This document shows, piece after piece, positions 1 through 5,959 of a stretch of 33,412 nucleotides of DNA. Position numbers and translations under genes: made by a program. The notes beneath the pieces are model-generated. The model did no database searches. It was not told the origin of the DNA and saw nothing but the letters and a program-made list of their open reading frames with translations. The stretch comes from Exilispira sp964581895 (GTDB taxonomy: Bacteria > Spirochaetota > JAAYUW01). The DNA is taken from contig CAZOPR010000015.1 of the NCBI GenBank assembly GCA_964581895.1, positions 1 through 33,412 on the forward strand, written 5' to 3'. The number at the start of each line of letters is the position of its first letter. Position 1 is the stretch's first letter.

Positions 1-101
1 TTTATGAGCTGGGGGGTGGCTCATTTATGAGCTGGGGGGTGGCTCATTTATGAGCTGGGGGGTGGCTCATTTATGAGCTGGGGGGTGGCTCATTTATGAG
101 C
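1..101. repeat. 23-bp tandem repeat, 4.4 copies, each a hairpin with G6 loop
   Basis: Four identical 23-base units followed by a partial fifth. Each unit contains the inverted repeat ATGAGC / GCTCAT around a nine-base loop TGGGGGGTG, so the array can form a row of hairpins, and the four G6 runs could also pair as a G-quadruplex. There are no unique spacers, so it is not a CRISPR. The contig begins inside the array, so the true copy number is unknown. It lies upstream of the first plus-strand promoter. Inference: iteron-type origin element or protein-binding array. Confidence 0.9.
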
Positions 102-325
102 CTCAAAAAACCGCAAAAATGACAAAAAAACCTCTCAAACACCCCAAAATCTTAATAAAATCTCTAGGTTATTTAGTTAATAAATATTCATGCACAGCAA
201 ATAAAAAAGTCCCTGTTATCTGCTGATACGAAACTTTTTAAACCTTTTATTAGATGAAAGCAAAAAAAGCATTGCAAATTAATGCCGGCATGTGGTATAT
301 TCTTTTTGTTCAAACGAAAGGTACA
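102..325 (+). other. AT-rich region and leader without a convincing gene
   Basis: Between the repeats and the first gene the sequence is very AT-rich. A 35-codon plus-strand open frame (119-226, start MTKKPLKHPK) lacks a Shine-Dalgarno site and is not called. The only clear element is the promoter at 272-301. Together with the repeats this makes 325 bases without a supported gene. Confidence 0.6.
272..301 (+). promoter_or_regulatory. sigma70-like extended -10 promoter of the left gene cluster
   Basis: TTGCAA (272-277), 18-base spacer, then TATATT (296-301) directly preceded by TGG, an extended -10. The bases after the -10 (TTTTTGT, AAAC, AAAGG) closely match those after the promoter at 26771-26798, so the two leaders appear related. 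A transcript starting near 308 would exclude an ATG at 254 and supports the start at 326. Confidence 0.6.
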
Positions 326-724
326 ATGAAAAGATTAAAAACTGAAAACACCGCTAAGTATTTGGCACGAATAAAGGGTCTTATTGTGGACGAACTAAGT
401 GATTGGCAGAATGTAAGAGAAGAGCTTGATTGTTTGCGAGAGCAAGTTTTACTCTTAGTGGAATTGATAGAGGAGGAGATGAATTTTAACAAAAGTACGC
501 CTCCCGTACCTCAGATCGAGCCAGGGCGGTATATGATCCGCCTCAGGTACAATGAGTACCCAGGTGAACACGTTGTTCTTAGTCAGACAGGTGAATGGCT
601 GCTTGTACAGCCGGTAAGAGAAAAGCTTGATTCAAACGGAAACTACATCAAATATACCCAAAATACTGGCTACATCAAGCTTTCAGACGTATCTGAAATA
701 CTCAAAATAAAGGAGGGAAAATAA
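326..724 (+). CDS. hypothetical protein, first gene of the left early cluster
   Basis: 132 residues, not recognised. The N-terminal half is an amphipathic, probably coiled-coil helix (about residues 8-52, rich in Leu, Glu and Arg). After a Pro-rich hinge (STPPVPQIEPG) comes a compact, strand-rich C-terminal domain with RYMIRLRYNEYPGEHVVLSQ. The frame is open from an ATG at 254, but that codon has no ribosome site and lies upstream of the predicted promoter. The ATG at 326 has GAAAGG a few bases before it, so I prefer 326. The stop is one base from the next gene, which has AGGAGGG before it, so the two are co-transcribed. Its place before an SSB-like gene suggests an early function, but no role can be assigned. 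Confidence 0.7.
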   Translation: MKRLKTENTAKYLARIKGLIVDELSDWQNVREELDCLREQVLLLVELIEEEMNFNKSTPPVPQIEPGRYMIRLRYNEYPGEHVVLSQTGEWLLVQPVREKLDSNGNYIKYTQNTGYIKLSDVSEILKIKEGK

Positions 725-725
725 C

Positions 726-1325
726 ATGTTATACGCAAAAGATTATACAATGTCTTTTGAAAAAGAAAGGATTCCGCCGGACACGTACTCCGCGCGCATA
801 TCACAAGTAATTGAACTTGGTCATGTGATTGACAATTTTAAGGGGGAGGAAAAGACACGCCGCAAAATATTTATTGCATTTTCGCTCTGGGATTCGGCTA
901 GCAATAAGTGGATCGGGGAAGTTGGCAAAGAGCTTACGTTTTCACTTGCTTCAGGTGCAAAAGGTTCTACGTTATGGTCTCTTTGTTTGGCGGCGATTGG
1001 TTCAAATTTAGAGATCAATCAGGACTTTACTGTTAAATCCCTTTTAAACAAGGCGGTAAATGTGACTGTTGAGCACAATTCCGCTGGCAATGAAAAGATC
1101 ACGCATTTTTCTTCCTGTCCCGCTTCAAAACTAAAAATTTTACCGGAAATTGAAAATACGGTTTCAATGCTGTTCATTGATTTTGCGGATGATGAAGGCA
1201 CAATCAAAAAGATTGTTGTGCCTTCTAATATTCACCCGCTGGCAGAGTGGATCCTACGCGAAAAAAGTGAGGAATATAAACTCGCACCCTTTATGTTTGT
1301 TTTTCCAGCGGGAGAGGAGAGATAA
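726..1325 (+). CDS. phage single-stranded DNA-binding-like protein (putative)
   Basis: 199 residues. The first two thirds follow the pattern of a phage family often annotated as ssDNA-binding or replication accessory protein. A 'PPDTYSARISQVIELG' strand is followed by a basic strand (KTRRKIFIAFSLWD), then an LTFSLASGAKGSTLWSL segment and a closing 'LLNKAVNVTVEHNSAGN' strand, as expected for an OB-like barrel. I recognise the family from this pattern (aligned to remembered members, not searched). The C-terminal 60 residues are less familiar. It has a strong ribosome site (AGGAGGG) and its stop overlaps the next start (TAATG). A likely role is coating single-stranded DNA during replication or recombination, consistent with the RusA-like resolvase and helicase elsewhere. 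A structural protein is a less likely alternative. Confidence 0.6.
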   Translation: MLYAKDYTMSFEKERIPPDTYSARISQVIELGHVIDNFKGEEKTRRKIFIAFSLWDSASNKWIGEVGKELTFSLASGAKGSTLWSLCLAAIGSNLEINQDFTVKSLLNKAVNVTVEHNSAGNEKITHFSSCPASKLKILPEIENTVSMLFIDFADDEGTIKKIVVPSNIHPLAEWILREKSEEYKLAPFMFVFPAGEER

Positions 1326-1495
1326 TGAAGATTATCGTCAAAGCCAAAGACAAAGATTATTTCAAACTTCACCGAATGGTTTGGAGTTTGCACAAGAAGG
1401 CTATCACGTCTGTTCAAAATAGCAGAACCAAACGTGCAGGCGATCTTGATTTTATCAAACTCCTCAAACCTCTCAAACCTCTCAATTCGCCATGA
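1325..1495 (+). CDS. small hypothetical protein (56 aa)
   Basis: Begins MKIIVKAKDKDYFKLH and ends LKPLKPLNSP; strongly basic. The ATG overlaps the stop of the SSB-like gene (TAATG) and GGAGAGGAGAG lies just upstream. Its own stop overlaps the next ATG (ATGA), so it sits in an unbroken chain of translational coupling, which is the main support for its being real. The C-terminal KLLKPLKPL comes from a short CTCAAACCT direct repeat. No family recognised. Confidence 0.55.
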   Translation: MKIIVKAKDKDYFKLHRMVWSLHKKAITSVQNSRTKRAGDLDFIKLLKPLKPLNSP

Positions 1496-1653
1496 AAGAA
1501 TTTATTGAAAGTTATGTGAAAAAAGAAAGGCTTCCAAGAACAAAAACTGATTTGATGGATTATCTTTCTGCATTTTTCTCTGCATATCAGAGAAAAATTG
1601 CTAATAAACGCTGGAAGGCAAGGAAGGAAAAAGGGAAAGAAAAAAATGACTAA
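1492..1653 (+). CDS. small basic hypothetical protein (53 aa)
   Basis: Begins MKEFIESYVKKERLPRTK. A helical, hydrophobic middle (LMDYLSAFFSAYQRKI) is followed by a very basic tail (KRWKARKEKGKEK). The start overlaps the previous stop (ATGA) and the tail-coding purine-rich stretch doubles as the ribosome site of the YdcK-like gene that starts at 1646 inside it. Composition suggests nucleic-acid binding; no family recognised. Confidence 0.55.
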   Translation: MKEFIESYVKKERLPRTKTDLMDYLSAFFSAYQRKIANKRWKARKEKGKEKND

Positions 1654-2843
1654 ATACGAATTTACAGATGAAACGTTAATGTGGGAAGGAATCCCTCTTA
1701 AGAGGGTTCGCCGTCGGAAAGACGGCGAGCTCGGGGGCTGGATCGAAAGAGAGTCTAATCTTTCACAAGATGGCGATTGCTGGGTGGGAGAAGAGGCAAA
1801 AGTGTTTGGCAACGCCGGTATTTTTGACGACGCCCAAATTTCGGGCAATGCCCGGATTTCAGGCGATGCCTGTGTTTTGGGGAATGCTCAGATTTCAGGT
1901 AATGCCCAAATCTTTGGCAATGCCTGTGTTTTGGGCAATGCCGAGATTTTACACGATGCCTGTGTTTTGGGCAATGCCCAGATTTCAGGCGATGCCTGTG
2001 TTTTGGGCAATGCCAAAATCTCTGGCAATGCCCGTGTTTTGGGCAATGCCGAGATTTCAGAATACGCTCAGATTTCAGGCGATGCTCAAATTTCAGGCGA
2101 TGCCTGTGTTTCAGACAATGCCCAAATCTTTGGCAATGCCTGTGTTTTGGGCAATGCCGAAATTTCAGAATACGCTCAAATTTCAGAGAATGCCCAAATT
2201 TCAGGCGATGCCTGTATTTCAGACAATGCCCAAATCTTTGGCAATGCCCGTGTTTTGGGCAATGCCGAGATTTCAGAATACGCTCAGATTTCAGGCGATG
2301 CTCAAATTTCAGGCGATGCCTGTGNNNNNNNNNNNNNNNNNNNNNNNNNNNNNNNNNNNNNNNNNNNNNNNNNNNNNNNNNNNNNNNNNNNNNNNNNNNN
2401 NNNNNNNNNNNNNNNNNNNNNNNNAAATCTTTGGCAATGCCTGTGTTTTGGGCAATGCCGAAATTTCAGAATACGCTCAGATTTCAGGCGATGCTCAAAT
2501 TTCAGGCGATGCCTGTGTTTCAGACAATGCCCAAATCTTTGGCAATGCCTGTGTTTTGGGCAATGCCGAAATTTCAGAATACGCTCAGATTTCAGGCGAT
2601 GCTCAAATTTCAGGCGATGCCTGTGTTTTGGGCAATGCCCGGATTTCAGGCAATGCCCGTGTGTTTGGCATCGCTGAAATTTCAGACGATGCCTGTGTTT
2701 TGGGCAATGCCCAGATTTCAGGCGATGCCTGTGTTTTGGGGAATGCTCAGATTTCAGGCAATGCCCGTGTGTTTGGTGATGCTATTATTGATAGAAATAT
2801 TAAACCTAGCAGTAATGACAAGATGTGTGATTATGTGAACTAA
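1646..2843 (+). CDS. YdcK-like left-handed beta-helix (hexapeptide-type) repeat protein, split by scaffold gap
   Basis: The first ~50 residues (MTKYEFTDETLM, GELGGWIERESNLSQDGDCWV) match the opening of E. coli YdcK, an uncharacterised protein of the acyltransferase-like left-handed beta-helix class. The rest is an extreme array of GNAQISGDACVLG-type turns. It ends with a non-repeat cap (IIDRNIKPSSNDKMCDYVN). The reading frame before the 100-N gap and that after it differ by one base; replacing the gap by 15 bases, or 15 plus a multiple of 108, restores one continuous frame, so this is a gap artefact rather than a broken gene. AAGGAAAAAGGG precedes the ATG at 1646. It is last in the plus-strand cluster and meets the late operon tail-to-tail with one base between stops. 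YdcK's substrate is unknown and no catalytic His is evident in the repeats, so a structural or surface role is as likely as acyl transfer. A shorter paralogue lies at 26827-27567. Confidence 0.8.
2057..2620 (+). repeat. 108-bp tandem repeat inside the YdcK-like gene
   Basis: Near-identical 108-base units (36 codons, six hexapeptide-like turns, starting SEYAQIS) begin at 2057, 2165, 2273, and after the gap at 2466 and 2574. Smaller 18-base repeats flank them (1800-2050 and 2620-2790). Assembly evidently collapsed here. Confidence 0.9.
2325..2424. other. 100-N scaffold gap
   Basis: Exactly 100 N, a conventional placeholder length. The flanks are in register with the 108-base repeat. The missing sequence by register is 15 bases plus n times 108. 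Confidence 0.99.
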
Positions 2844-2844
2844 A

Positions 2845-3174
2845 TCAAGGTAGTCCCAAGAGGAGCGCGATAACTGATCTACCCTGTTCGACTGATTCAT
2901 GCCCGCCCCAGATTATAATGCAGGTTGCACATATCAAAGCGATGTACTTAAAAATCGTTTTAAGTATTTCGCGTATTTGTTCGTCTGAAAATACATTCGG
3001 TTTAATCCTTTCAACAACAGAAGCTAAGTGGTCAATTGAGGCTTGAAGTGCTTTTAATTGGCCGCCTTCTCCATTTAGTCCAAACAAATGGACGTCAATT
3101 TGTTCGTTTTTCTGGCTTATGGCATTCAGTTTTGTTTCAAACTCCTTCAATTTTTCTTCAATTTCCACTTTCAC
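2845..3174 (-). CDS. coiled-coil protein with C-terminal membrane segment (holin-like candidate)
   Basis: About 109 residues from a GTG start at 3174, which lies 12 bases after a good GGAGG. The frame is also open back to a TTG at 3222 (125 residues), but that start has a weak ribosome site and would overlap the upstream gene by 43 bases. An N-terminal charged coiled coil (VEIEEKLKEFETKLNAISQKN) is followed by a linker and one strong membrane span (IFKYIALICATCIIIWGG), then a short tail ending LLLGLP. It is the last gene of the late operon, downstream of two cell-wall hydrolases and a signal-peptide protein, the usual place for lysis genes. A one-span holin or other lysis membrane protein is possible, not shown. 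Confidence 0.6.
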   Translation of the reverse strand: MKVEIEEKLKEFETKLNAISQKNEQIDVHLFGLNGEGGQLKALQASIDHLASVVERIKPNVFSDEQIREILKTIFKYIALICATCIIIWGGHESVEQGRSVIALLLGLP

Positions 3175-3179
3175 TTCTA

Positions 3180-3515
3180 CTAAAGTCCTCCAATTTTTTC
3201 CCAAAAACTTTTTTTGCGGCAATTTTCCGCTTGTTTCGTCTGATTGGATTCCATAGTCAGAACAAGTTCGCCCTGAATTTCGATCATCCGTTCTAATTGG
3301 CGATTTGTACTTTGTACCTGCATAGCCATTATTCCGAGAATTTTATCAAGGCTTTGTTGATTACCATCGATTAAGAGCTGAGTATCAGTTTTCACCACTT
3401 CAGCTTGCAAAGTGACTGGGGCAGGCGGTTCTATATTTACCGGTACCACCATTGGTTCAGCAAACACGCCTGGACTTAAATTTAATAAGCCGATTAACAG
3501 AAGCAGTTTTTTCAT
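3180..3515 (-). CDS. exported small coiled-coil protein of the lysis cluster
   Basis: 111 residues with a textbook signal peptide: MKK, hydrophobic LLLLIGLLNL, and a likely cleavage after VFA (about residue 19). The mature part begins with a Pro/Val-rich extended stretch (EPMVVPVNIEPPAPVTL). It continues as a helical, Gln-rich coiled coil (about 45-95) and ends in a basic tail (CRKKSFWEKIGGL). GAGGGG precedes the ATG. There is no lipobox at the cleavage site, so it is not a typical outer-membrane spanin lipoprotein. Its place in the lysis group and periplasmic destination allow a spanin-like or holin-associated role, but this is inference. Confidence 0.65.
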   Translation of the reverse strand: MKKLLLLIGLLNLSPGVFAEPMVVPVNIEPPAPVTLQAEVVKTDTQLLIDGNQQSLDKILGIMAMQVQSTNRQLERMIEIQGELVLTMESNQTKQAENCRKKSFWEKIGGL

Positions 3516-3531
3516 GGTTGACCCCTCTAAA

Positions 3532-3894
3532 TTATTTTACAGTATTACTTTCGTGCTTCTCGCTGTGCGCTTCTTCCGCGAGGATAAGTTTGACTTCTTC
3601 TTCCTGCGGGCTAAGTTGTCCTTTGATCCATTTTTTGATATTTTGTCTGTCTTCTACTTTTAAAGCAGACAAGACCTCCGCTAAATCCGACTGCCAGGTT
3701 TTAGCTTTTATTTCCGTCCTGAACAGGCGTTTGTACGCTTGGTTTATATCCCGCAAAGTAAGTTTTTGCTTTTCCCAGAAGGAACTTTTTTCCATCGCGC
3801 AAAGCAAAAGGTAGGTCGGTATAAAGCCACCAGTTTCAAGTCGTGGGGCTATATTATATTCATAATATTCTTCTAATTCTCTTCTGGTAGGCAT
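3532..3894 (-). CDS. hypothetical protein (120 aa) in the lysis cluster
   Basis: Begins MPTRRELEEYYEYNIAPRLE. It is mostly helical and soluble, with many charged residues, and ends in a Glu-rich tail (PQEEEVKLILAEEAHSEKHES). The ATG follows the TAG of the upstream hydrolase without any gap, so it is translated as part of the lysis group. No family or catalytic motif recognised. Confidence 0.65.
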   Translation of the reverse strand: MPTRRELEEYYEYNIAPRLETGGFIPTYLLLCAMEKSSFWEKQKLTLRDINQAYKRLFRTEIKAKTWQSDLAEVLSALKVEDRQNIKKWIKGQLSPQEEEVKLILAEEAHSEKHESNTVK

Positions 3895-4485
3895 CTATAC
3901 CGCTTTTCCGCTTCGCATTTCCACTGATTTTAAATCATTTGCGAGCAAATAAATTTGCCAATCAACTGGTCTAACCATTCCTGCCGCGCCCCTTTTACTA
4001 GCATCTAATATATGTCCATAATCGCACATTGCGGGCAATTCCGAACATATAATACCTCTCCCCCCTGTTTTTAATATATTCATCCATTTTGGCAGTTTTT
4101 CTTCCTGATAAATCTCCCAAATATCCCTTGCACCGTAGCCAAATTTTTCGACTGCGTAAACATCCGCACGATGAGCGTTTAAAGGGGGGTAGGGGAATGC
4201 CACTATTGTTGCATTTGCGTTTTGTAAAACCCACGCGCTCCAGCGGTATGACTTTACTCCATTCGTGCCGTCTGCATGTCTGAAATGGCTTTCGATAACC
4301 GTTGGTTCCTGCGTTTTTGGGTGAATCCAGAGAATGGCGATATGCGACCATCTATTCTCTCTTGCTACAAGCGGTGTGCTTTGGAGCGCCTGAATCTTAG
4401 CACTAACAACCCCCGAGCCTTTCACTCCTAAAATCCACGCAACACCCTCTTCAAGTTTCAATCGTCCACCCAGTAATATTTCCAT
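3895..4485 (-). CDS. permuted NlpC/P60 (YiiX-like) papain-fold hydrolase
   Basis: 196 residues. The order of motifs is that of circularly permuted NlpC/P60 enzymes such as YiiX and YaeF. An early His in WSHIAIL (H48) is followed by an acidic residue in TVIESH (E65), a GYGARDI element near 117-122, and the catalytic Cys near the C-terminal end in ICSELPA (C147). Members cleave amide or ester bonds in peptidoglycan peptides or lipids. There is no signal peptide, as expected for a phage enzyme released through a holin or carried in the virion. It lies directly after the amidase gene (TAG/ATG abutting, GGAG upstream). A second lytic enzyme is the simplest reading; DNA-injection aid is an alternative. 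Confidence 0.7.
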   Translation of the reverse strand: MEILLGGRLKLEEGVAWILGVKGSGVVSAKIQALQSTPLVARENRWSHIAILWIHPKTQEPTVIESHFRHADGTNGVKSYRWSAWVLQNANATIVAFPYPPLNAHRADVYAVEKFGYGARDIWEIYQEEKLPKWMNILKTGGRGIICSELPAMCDYGHILDASKRGAAGMVRPVDWQIYLLANDLKSVEMRSGKAV

Positions 4486-4956
4486 CTACTCCTCCTTTTT
4501 GTACTCCTGAATGAATTTGTAGATTTCATCTCCCGGGCATTTTGTTGCATTGAAATCCCGGTGACCAAAAACATCTTCTTTTTTCAGACCATACCGTTTT
4601 ACTAAAACGTCAAGCGCTCCTTTCAGAGCGACCTTTTGCCATTCGGTCATTGTGTAGTCGGTATTTCCGACCACACAGATCCCAATCGAATCGCCGTTAA
4701 ACCCTTTTGTATGAGCGCCCTGTTCCGCTCCCGTCATATACCAGTTATCATCCAGTTCTCTGCCCTGTTTAACTAGTGTACTCCAGTGCTGAATAGGTTT
4801 ATGGGATTGGGGAATGGCATCGTCATGCAATATCACCCGATGGTATCCAATATCCCGCCAGCCATTTTTTTTATGCCAGCCCCTAATCGTTTCAACACTG
4901 GTCATTCTGGAAGAGGCAGACCAGTGAACTATTATCTTTTTTATTTTGTTTGTCAA
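4486..4956 (-). CDS. N-acetylmuramoyl-L-alanine amidase (amidase_2 / T7 lysozyme-like endolysin)
   Basis: 156 residues, about the length of T7 lysozyme (151). Zinc ligands are visible as H11 in IIVHWSAS, H132 in FGHRDFNATKCPG and C140 in the same motif. Y38 in IGYHRVI corresponds to the catalytic Tyr. The enzyme cuts between MurNAc and L-Ala in peptidoglycan. There is no signal peptide or cell-wall binding domain. The start is a TTG two bases after the TGA of the small upstream frame (4959-5097), with no obvious ribosome site of its own, so translation is probably coupled to that frame. Whether it also regulates an RNA polymerase, as T7 lysozyme does, is doubtful since no phage polymerase is present. 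Confidence 0.9.
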   Translation of the reverse strand: MTNKIKKIIVHWSASSRMTSVETIRGWHKKNGWRDIGYHRVILHDDAIPQSHKPIQHWSTLVKQGRELDDNWYMTGAEQGAHTKGFNGDSIGICVVGNTDYTMTEWQKVALKGALDVLVKRYGLKKEDVFGHRDFNATKCPGDEIYKFIQEYKKEE

Positions 4957-4958
4957 TT

Positions 4959-5097
4959 TCAGGAAATTGTGTACGTAACTTTAACTTTCACGGAAGTACC
5001 ACCGGCGGCGTCCGATCCAGTTTTGCCTATCCGAATCCCTGCACCATCGGTTACTTCTGCTGGTGAATAGTTTTTCTGCCGGAACGAATTTTTTCAC
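4959..5097 (-). CDS. small gene with apparent frameshift at an A6 run
   Basis: A GTG at 5097 lies 11 bases after a good GGAGG (5109-5113). Read straight on, it gives 38 residues ending at 4981. The more protein-like frame is the neighbouring one, ending SVKVKVTYTIS with a TGA at 4959-4961, two bases before the amidase start, but it has no start codon of its own. The two frames join if the A6 run (minus strand, 5089-5094) is read as five, giving about 45 residues. Either a sequencing indel or programmed slippage would explain this. The product would be a small strand-rich protein of unknown function. Confidence 0.45.
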
Positions 5098-5152
5098 TTT
5101 TTGGGAATCCTCCGATATATTCAAATTATACTTTGTTGTTTCAGGCAAGCTC

Positions 5153-5941
5153 CTAGCTAAACATTCTGATTGCGAGGTTAAAAATTGTGTTTTCGTAGGC
5201 AGGACTTGCGGTGATTATCTGTTTTACCCTCAAAGAATTTCCGATCAATCCGCTGGCACCACTATTATCACCGAAATCAGTATCTACTCCCGCTAATACA
5301 CCACCGGGAGGGTTGAAGTTTTGTGCGGTTTGCAAAGCAGTTGCCGCAATCAGATTCACCGCTAGTGAGCTACTTGCAGTAGTATAAGCAAAGCAACACA
5401 CATCTCTCCAGTTCTCGCCGTCTATTGTCGTCTGCAGATAAAATTTAGCGCTTGTTCCTCCGGATCCGTAGGTGAAAGAGCCTTGCGCCGTCAATCCGTT
5501 TATGCCCGGAGGTATGTTATGTGTTTCGGCAATCAGACTTTCAGCGCTATCTTCCAGTACCGCTACAGTTACCGGTACTGGAGCAAATTTGATAGTTCGA
5601 TCTGGCACATAGTATCCCGCTGTTGTTCTTCCCGTTCCGCGGACGGTGACCGCGGGAGTTCCTCCCAGTCGGGAAACAAAATTGAATCGGGTGGTAGGAA
5701 AGGGTGAATTCGCCTGGATCAAATAATTCCCATTTGCGCCATACGTCCAACTGGTGCCTGGCAAGTCCACAAAGTCAGTGCCGTTGATTGTACCCTGTAA
5801 TTTTACGCTGACATTCGATCCAATGTTAGCAACGGTCACTATTAAATTGATCGCTCCACTGTTACGCGTATCGTAGTCAACTGTTTCTGTTACTGCTAGT
5901 GTTTTTGGCCCGAAATCCTGAAAGTTCTCTGCTACTGGCAT
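5153..5941 (-). CDS. beta-rich virion/tail protein with two homologous domains
   Basis: 262 residues, rich in Thr, Ser, Gly, Asn and alternating hydrophobics. Two related blocks are visible: VKLQGTINGTDFVDLPG (about 47-63) and FYLQTTIDGENWRDVC (about 167-182), each the kind of 'hydrophobic-Gln-G/T-x-DG-x-x-W/F' hairpin seen in phage decoration, tail accessory and appendage proteins. There is no enzyme motif. It follows the tailspike gene with 18 bases between and precedes the lysis group. A tail appendage or head decoration protein is the best guess. Confidence 0.6.
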   Translation of the reverse strand: MPVAENFQDFGPKTLAVTETVDYDTRNSGAINLIVTVANIGSNVSVKLQGTINGTDFVDLPGTSWTYGANGNYLIQANSPFPTTRFNFVSRLGGTPAVTVRGTGRTTAGYYVPDRTIKFAPVPVTVAVLEDSAESLIAETHNIPPGINGLTAQGSFTYGSGGTSAKFYLQTTIDGENWRDVCCFAYTTASSSLAVNLIAATALQTAQNFNPPGGVLAGVDTDFGDNSGASGLIGNSLRVKQIITASPAYENTIFNLAIRMFS

Positions 5942-5959
5942 ATTCCCCCCTTTTTTTTG

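Noticed and set aside
1..101. Array resembling a CRISPR
   Set aside because: Units are contiguous copies without variable spacers, and no cas genes are present.
1770..2838. Long open frames with MPVFWAMPRFQ-type repeats in the YdcK-like gene
   Set aside because: They are shadow frames of the DNA repeat; only the frame with the YdcK-like N-terminus and GNAQISGDA turns is genuine. The same applies to MLLLPAM-type (12997-13233) and polyleucine/valine frames (15518-15712, 17565-17762) opposite other repeats.
1646..2843. Real frameshift or pseudogene at the YdcK-like gene
   Set aside because: The frame change occurs only across the 100-N placeholder and vanishes when the repeat register is restored.
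1598..2843. Diversity-generating retroelement acting on the repeat proteins
   Set aside because: No reverse transcriptase and no template/variable repeat pair with adenine-specific differences was seen.
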